Source: Mycobacteriaceae bacterium
Lineage (GTDB): Bacteria > Actinomycetota > Actinomycetes > Mycobacteriales > Mycobacteriaceae
DNA length: 7,019 nt
Direction: 5' to 3'
Assembly: GCA_019242135.1 (NCBI GenBank)
Contig: JAFAWC010000554.1
Location: forward strand, 1-7,019
Both the position numbers and the translations under genes were made by a program. Numbering within the stretch: the first letter of the stretch is position 1; each line of letters starts with the position of its first letter. Below the pieces are notes generated by a model that ran no database searches, was not told the origin of the DNA, and saw only the letters and a program-made list of their open reading frames with translations. Positions 1 through 7,019 of this stretch are shown piece by piece.

Positions 1-1955
<1,955 letters not shown>

Positions 1956-1978
1956 TCTTCAGTGTTTAATTCTGCTAG

Positions 1979-1990
1979 TCCCGAAAGGGG
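1979..1990 (+). other. Small GAAA-tetraloop hairpin upstream of the rpoC ribosome binding site
   Basis: In the rpoB-rpoC gap the transcript can fold UCCC-GAAA-GGGG: three C-G pairs plus a closing U-G wobble around a GNRA-type GAAA loop. It ends right where the Shine-Dalgarno stretch begins. The stem is only four pairs, so it may be a weak local structure or chance. No U-tract follows, so it is not an intrinsic terminator. A role in translation coupling or RNA processing between the two subunit genes is inference only. Confidence 0.3.
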
Positions 1991-1998
1991 AAAGGGAG
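1991..1998 (+). promoter_or_regulatory. rpoC ribosome binding site
   Basis: The purine stretch AAAGGGAG ends four bases before the GTG at 2003, complementary to the anti-Shine-Dalgarno end of 16S rRNA. It fixes the GTG as the rpoC start, which agrees with the conserved N-terminus [15 protein letters not shown] of mycobacterial RpoC. No convincing -10 element was seen in the 47-base gap, so rpoC is probably expressed from the rpoB transcript. Confidence 0.8.
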
Positions 1999-2002
1999 TT
2001 AC

Positions 2003-5953
<3,951 letters not shown>

Positions 5954-5954
5954 T

Positions 5955-5994
5955 CACCAAGAAAGCCCCCGCGGCCGCGGGGGCTTTCTTGGTG
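5955..5994 (+). terminator. Intrinsic terminator of the rpoBC operon
   Basis: A perfect 20-bp inverted repeat with no unpaired loop in the DNA (centre between 5974 and 5975) begins one base after the rpoC stop. The core is GCCCCCGCGG / CCGCGGGGGC (5965-5984). The A-rich left flank (AAGAAA) pairs with the T-rich right flank TTTCTT at 5985-5990, which would serve as the U-rich release tract. In RNA the innermost pairs would open into a small GC loop. Because the A and T flanks are symmetric it could also work leftwards, although no gene enters from the right in this window. Confidence 0.9.
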
Positions 5995-6015
5995 CTGAGG
6001 TTCTGTCCGTACCGT
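5989..6015 (+). promoter_or_regulatory. Candidate promoter for the lipoprotein gene (weak)
   Basis: TACCGT at 6010-6015 fits the mycobacterial -10 pattern TANNNT. TTGGTG at 5989-5994, or TCTTGG at 5987-5992, could serve as a -35 with a 15- or 17-base spacer. The -10 would place transcription start at about 6022-6023, exactly on an in-frame ATG, which would be a leaderless transcript. The -35 would lie inside the 3' arm of the rpoC terminator. Such short matches occur often by chance, so this is a suggestion only. Confidence 0.22.
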
Positions 6016-6871
6016 GAAGCAAATGACGGTCCGGTTGATCGCCGTGCTGGCCGCGGTGGTGGGGCTCGCGGGCTGCTCGTGGTCCCCCCGCGGCACGGCG
6101 CAGCCGACCACCGCGTTCCCCGACGGAAGCAGCCTGCACACTATCAACGTCGGCGGCGTGGACCGGTCATACCGGGTCCACAAGCCGGCCGGACTGCCAA
6201 CAGCCGCACCACTCGTGGTGATGCTGCACGGGGGGTTCGGCAGCGGTGAGCAGGCCGAAAGAGCGTACGGCTGGGATCAATTGGCGGACAGCGAGAAATT
6301 CGTGGTGGCCTATCCCGACGGTGTCGCCAGGGCCTGGAATGTGCACGGGTGCTGCGGGCGCCCCAGCCGCGACGACATCGACGACGTCGCATTCATCACC
6401 GCGACGGTCGACGAGATCAGCCGCGGCGTCGGCATCGACCGCTCCCGCATCTATGCGACCGGCATCAGCAACGGCGGCATGATGAGCTACACGCTGGCCT
6501 GCAACAGCGGGGTGTTCGCCGCGATCGGCCCCGACTCGGCTACGCAGCTCGACCCGTGCGGATCGCCGCACCCGACGTCGGTCATGCACATCCACGGCAC
6601 CGCGGACCGGCTGATCCGCTACGAGGGGGGGCGGGGAGAAGGCGTCGCGCACGTCGACGGGCCACCCGTGCCCGATCTGAACGCGTTCTGGCGCAACGTC
6701 GATCAGTGCGGTGCCCCGGTCGTCGTTGCAGACGGGCCTCTCACCACGTCCACCGCGGACTGTGCCGCTAACCGCAGTGTCGTGCTCGTCACGGTCGACG
6801 GCGGCGGTCACGAATGGCCGTCGTTCGCGACACAGAAACTGTGGGAATTCTTCGCGGCCCACCCGCGGTGA
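6014..6871 (+). CDS. lpqP: Secreted lipoprotein esterase, LpqP/LpqC (PHB-depolymerase-like) family
   Basis: An alpha/beta-hydrolase of the family annotated as PHB depolymerase or feruloyl-esterase-like, probably anchored to the outer face of the plasma membrane. The N-terminus is a short lipoprotein signal: Lys2 and Arg7, a hydrophobic run, then the lipobox LAGC with Cys21 as the predicted lipidated residue. The oxyanion-hole motif is HGGFGSG (72-78). The nucleophile elbow is GISNG with Ser152. Asp198 in HGTAD and His266 in GGGHEWP complete the expected triad. The family-typical Cys113-Cys114 pair and further cysteines suggest disulfides in the exported protein. No extra substrate-binding domain or linker is seen, so polyhydroxybutyrate is not implied; the natural ester is unknown. 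There is no good Shine-Dalgarno sequence (GAGG at 5997-6000 is 13 bases off), and an in-frame ATG at 6023 is a credible alternative start that keeps a working signal. The symbol follows the M. tuberculosis gene next to fadE8, from memory. It ends 77 bases before fadE8. Confidence 0.88.
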   Translation: MKQMTVRLIAVLAAVVGLAGCSWSPRGTAQPTTAFPDGSSLHTINVGGVDRSYRVHKPAGLPTAAPLVVMLHGGFGSGEQAERAYGWDQLADSEKFVVAYPDGVARAWNVHGCCGRPSRDDIDDVAFITATVDEISRGVGIDRSRIYATGISNGGMMSYTLACNSGVFAAIGPDSATQLDPCGSPHPTSVMHIHGTADRLIRYEGGRGEGVAHVDGPPVPDLNAFWRNVDQCGAPVVVADGPLTTSTADCAANRSVVLVTVDGGGHEWPSFATQKLWEFFAAHPR

Positions 6872-6908
6872 CCCCGCGCCGACCGACACCGTCCCCGCAA
6901 GGCTATTA

Positions 6909-6943
6909 CGCATATTGTGCGGCTGTCGAAAAAATGTAACACT
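6909..6943 (+). promoter_or_regulatory. Candidate promoter and operator region of fadE8
   Basis: This AT-richer patch lies in the 77-base gap between the lipoprotein gene and fadE8. TTGTGC (6915-6920) and TAACAC (6937-6942) could be -35 and -10 elements with a 16-base spacer. They would start transcription at the fadE8 ATG itself, consistent with the absence of any Shine-Dalgarno sequence before that ATG. TATTGT (6913-6918) is an alternative -10 that would give a leader of about 25 bases. An imperfect dyad CGCATATTGTGCG (6909-6921) overlaps the -35 and could bind a regulator. All elements are short and could be chance. No terminator follows the lipoprotein stop, so co-transcription is also possible. 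Confidence 0.3.
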
Positions 6944-6948
6944 GCGGT

Positions 6949-7019
6949 ATGCCTGACACGCACACCGTCACCAACCAGGTTCCGCCCCTGGAGAACTACA
7001 ACCCCGCCACTTCGCCGGT
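6949..7019 (+). CDS. fadE8: Acyl-CoA dehydrogenase (AidB-like), N-terminal fragment; 3' end outside the window
   Basis: The first 23 codons are visible, reading MPDTHTVTNQVPPLENYNPA and running off the right edge. This matches the remembered N-terminus of M. tuberculosis FadE8, an acyl-CoA dehydrogenase of the AidB-like branch. The LENYNP motif is typical of that branch, whose members are FAD enzymes acting on acyl-CoA or related thioesters. No catalytic or FAD-binding part is visible here. The ATG is preceded by TGCGGT rather than a Shine-Dalgarno sequence, suggesting leaderless translation. Its position right after the lpqP-type gene repeats the gene order remembered from M. tuberculosis, which supports the call. 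The identification rests on a short stretch plus context. Confidence 0.8.
   Translation, partial: MPDTHTVTNQVPPLENYNPATSP

Noticed and set aside
6167..6913. Antisense open frame of 248 codons opposite the lipoprotein gene
   Set aside because: It is a shadow of a gene with signal peptide, lipobox and full catalytic triad on the + strand; its own product is low-complexity with no domain.
6711..6956. Small open frame of 81 codons spanning the end of lpqP and the gap before fadE8
   Set aside because: It overlaps lpqP out of frame, has no ribosome binding site and a low-complexity product, and runs into the fadE8 start.

Overview
The window comes from a high-GC actinobacterium, almost certainly a mycobacterium. 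The two RNA polymerase subunits match remembered Mycobacterium tuberculosis RpoB and RpoC almost residue for residue. The large actinobacterial RpoC insertion is present, and the genes downstream (an LpqP-type lipoprotein and a FadE8-type acyl-CoA dehydrogenase) also occur downstream of rpoBC in M. tuberculosis. Small sequence differences, notably an extra Thr-Gly-Gly-Gln stretch after the RpoC trigger-loop start, look more like a fast-growing environmental species (Mycolicibacterium type) than the tuberculosis complex. This species-level reading rests on remembered sequences, not on a search.

Layout, all on the + strand: (1) bases 1-1955 hold the 3' part of rpoB, entering downstream of the rifampicin-resistance region; (2) a 47-base gap carries a small GAAA-loop hairpin and a strong Shine-Dalgarno sequence; (3) bases 2003-5953 hold complete rpoC, 1316 codons from a GTG start; (4) a perfect 20-bp inverted repeat at 5955-5994 begins one base after the rpoC stop and is a convincing intrinsic terminator; (5) a secreted lipoprotein esterase of the LpqP/LpqC (PHB-depolymerase-like) family starts at 6014, or alternatively at 6023; (6) a 77-base gap carries a candidate promoter with an imperfect dyad; (7) bases 6949-7019 hold the first 23 codons of fadE8.

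rpoB and rpoC form the usual operon encoding the beta and beta-prime subunits, which together build the RNA polymerase active-site cleft. The hairpin marks the end of that operon. The lipoprotein and acyl-CoA dehydrogenase form a separate accessory unit of lipid or ester metabolism. No mobile element, CRISPR array, RNA gene or foreign-looking segment was seen, and I found no evidence of a previously undescribed system. The points most worth a second look are the tight rpoC terminator-lpqP junction with its ambiguous start, the G/C homopolymer tracts in the esterase gene, and the fadE8 upstream region.
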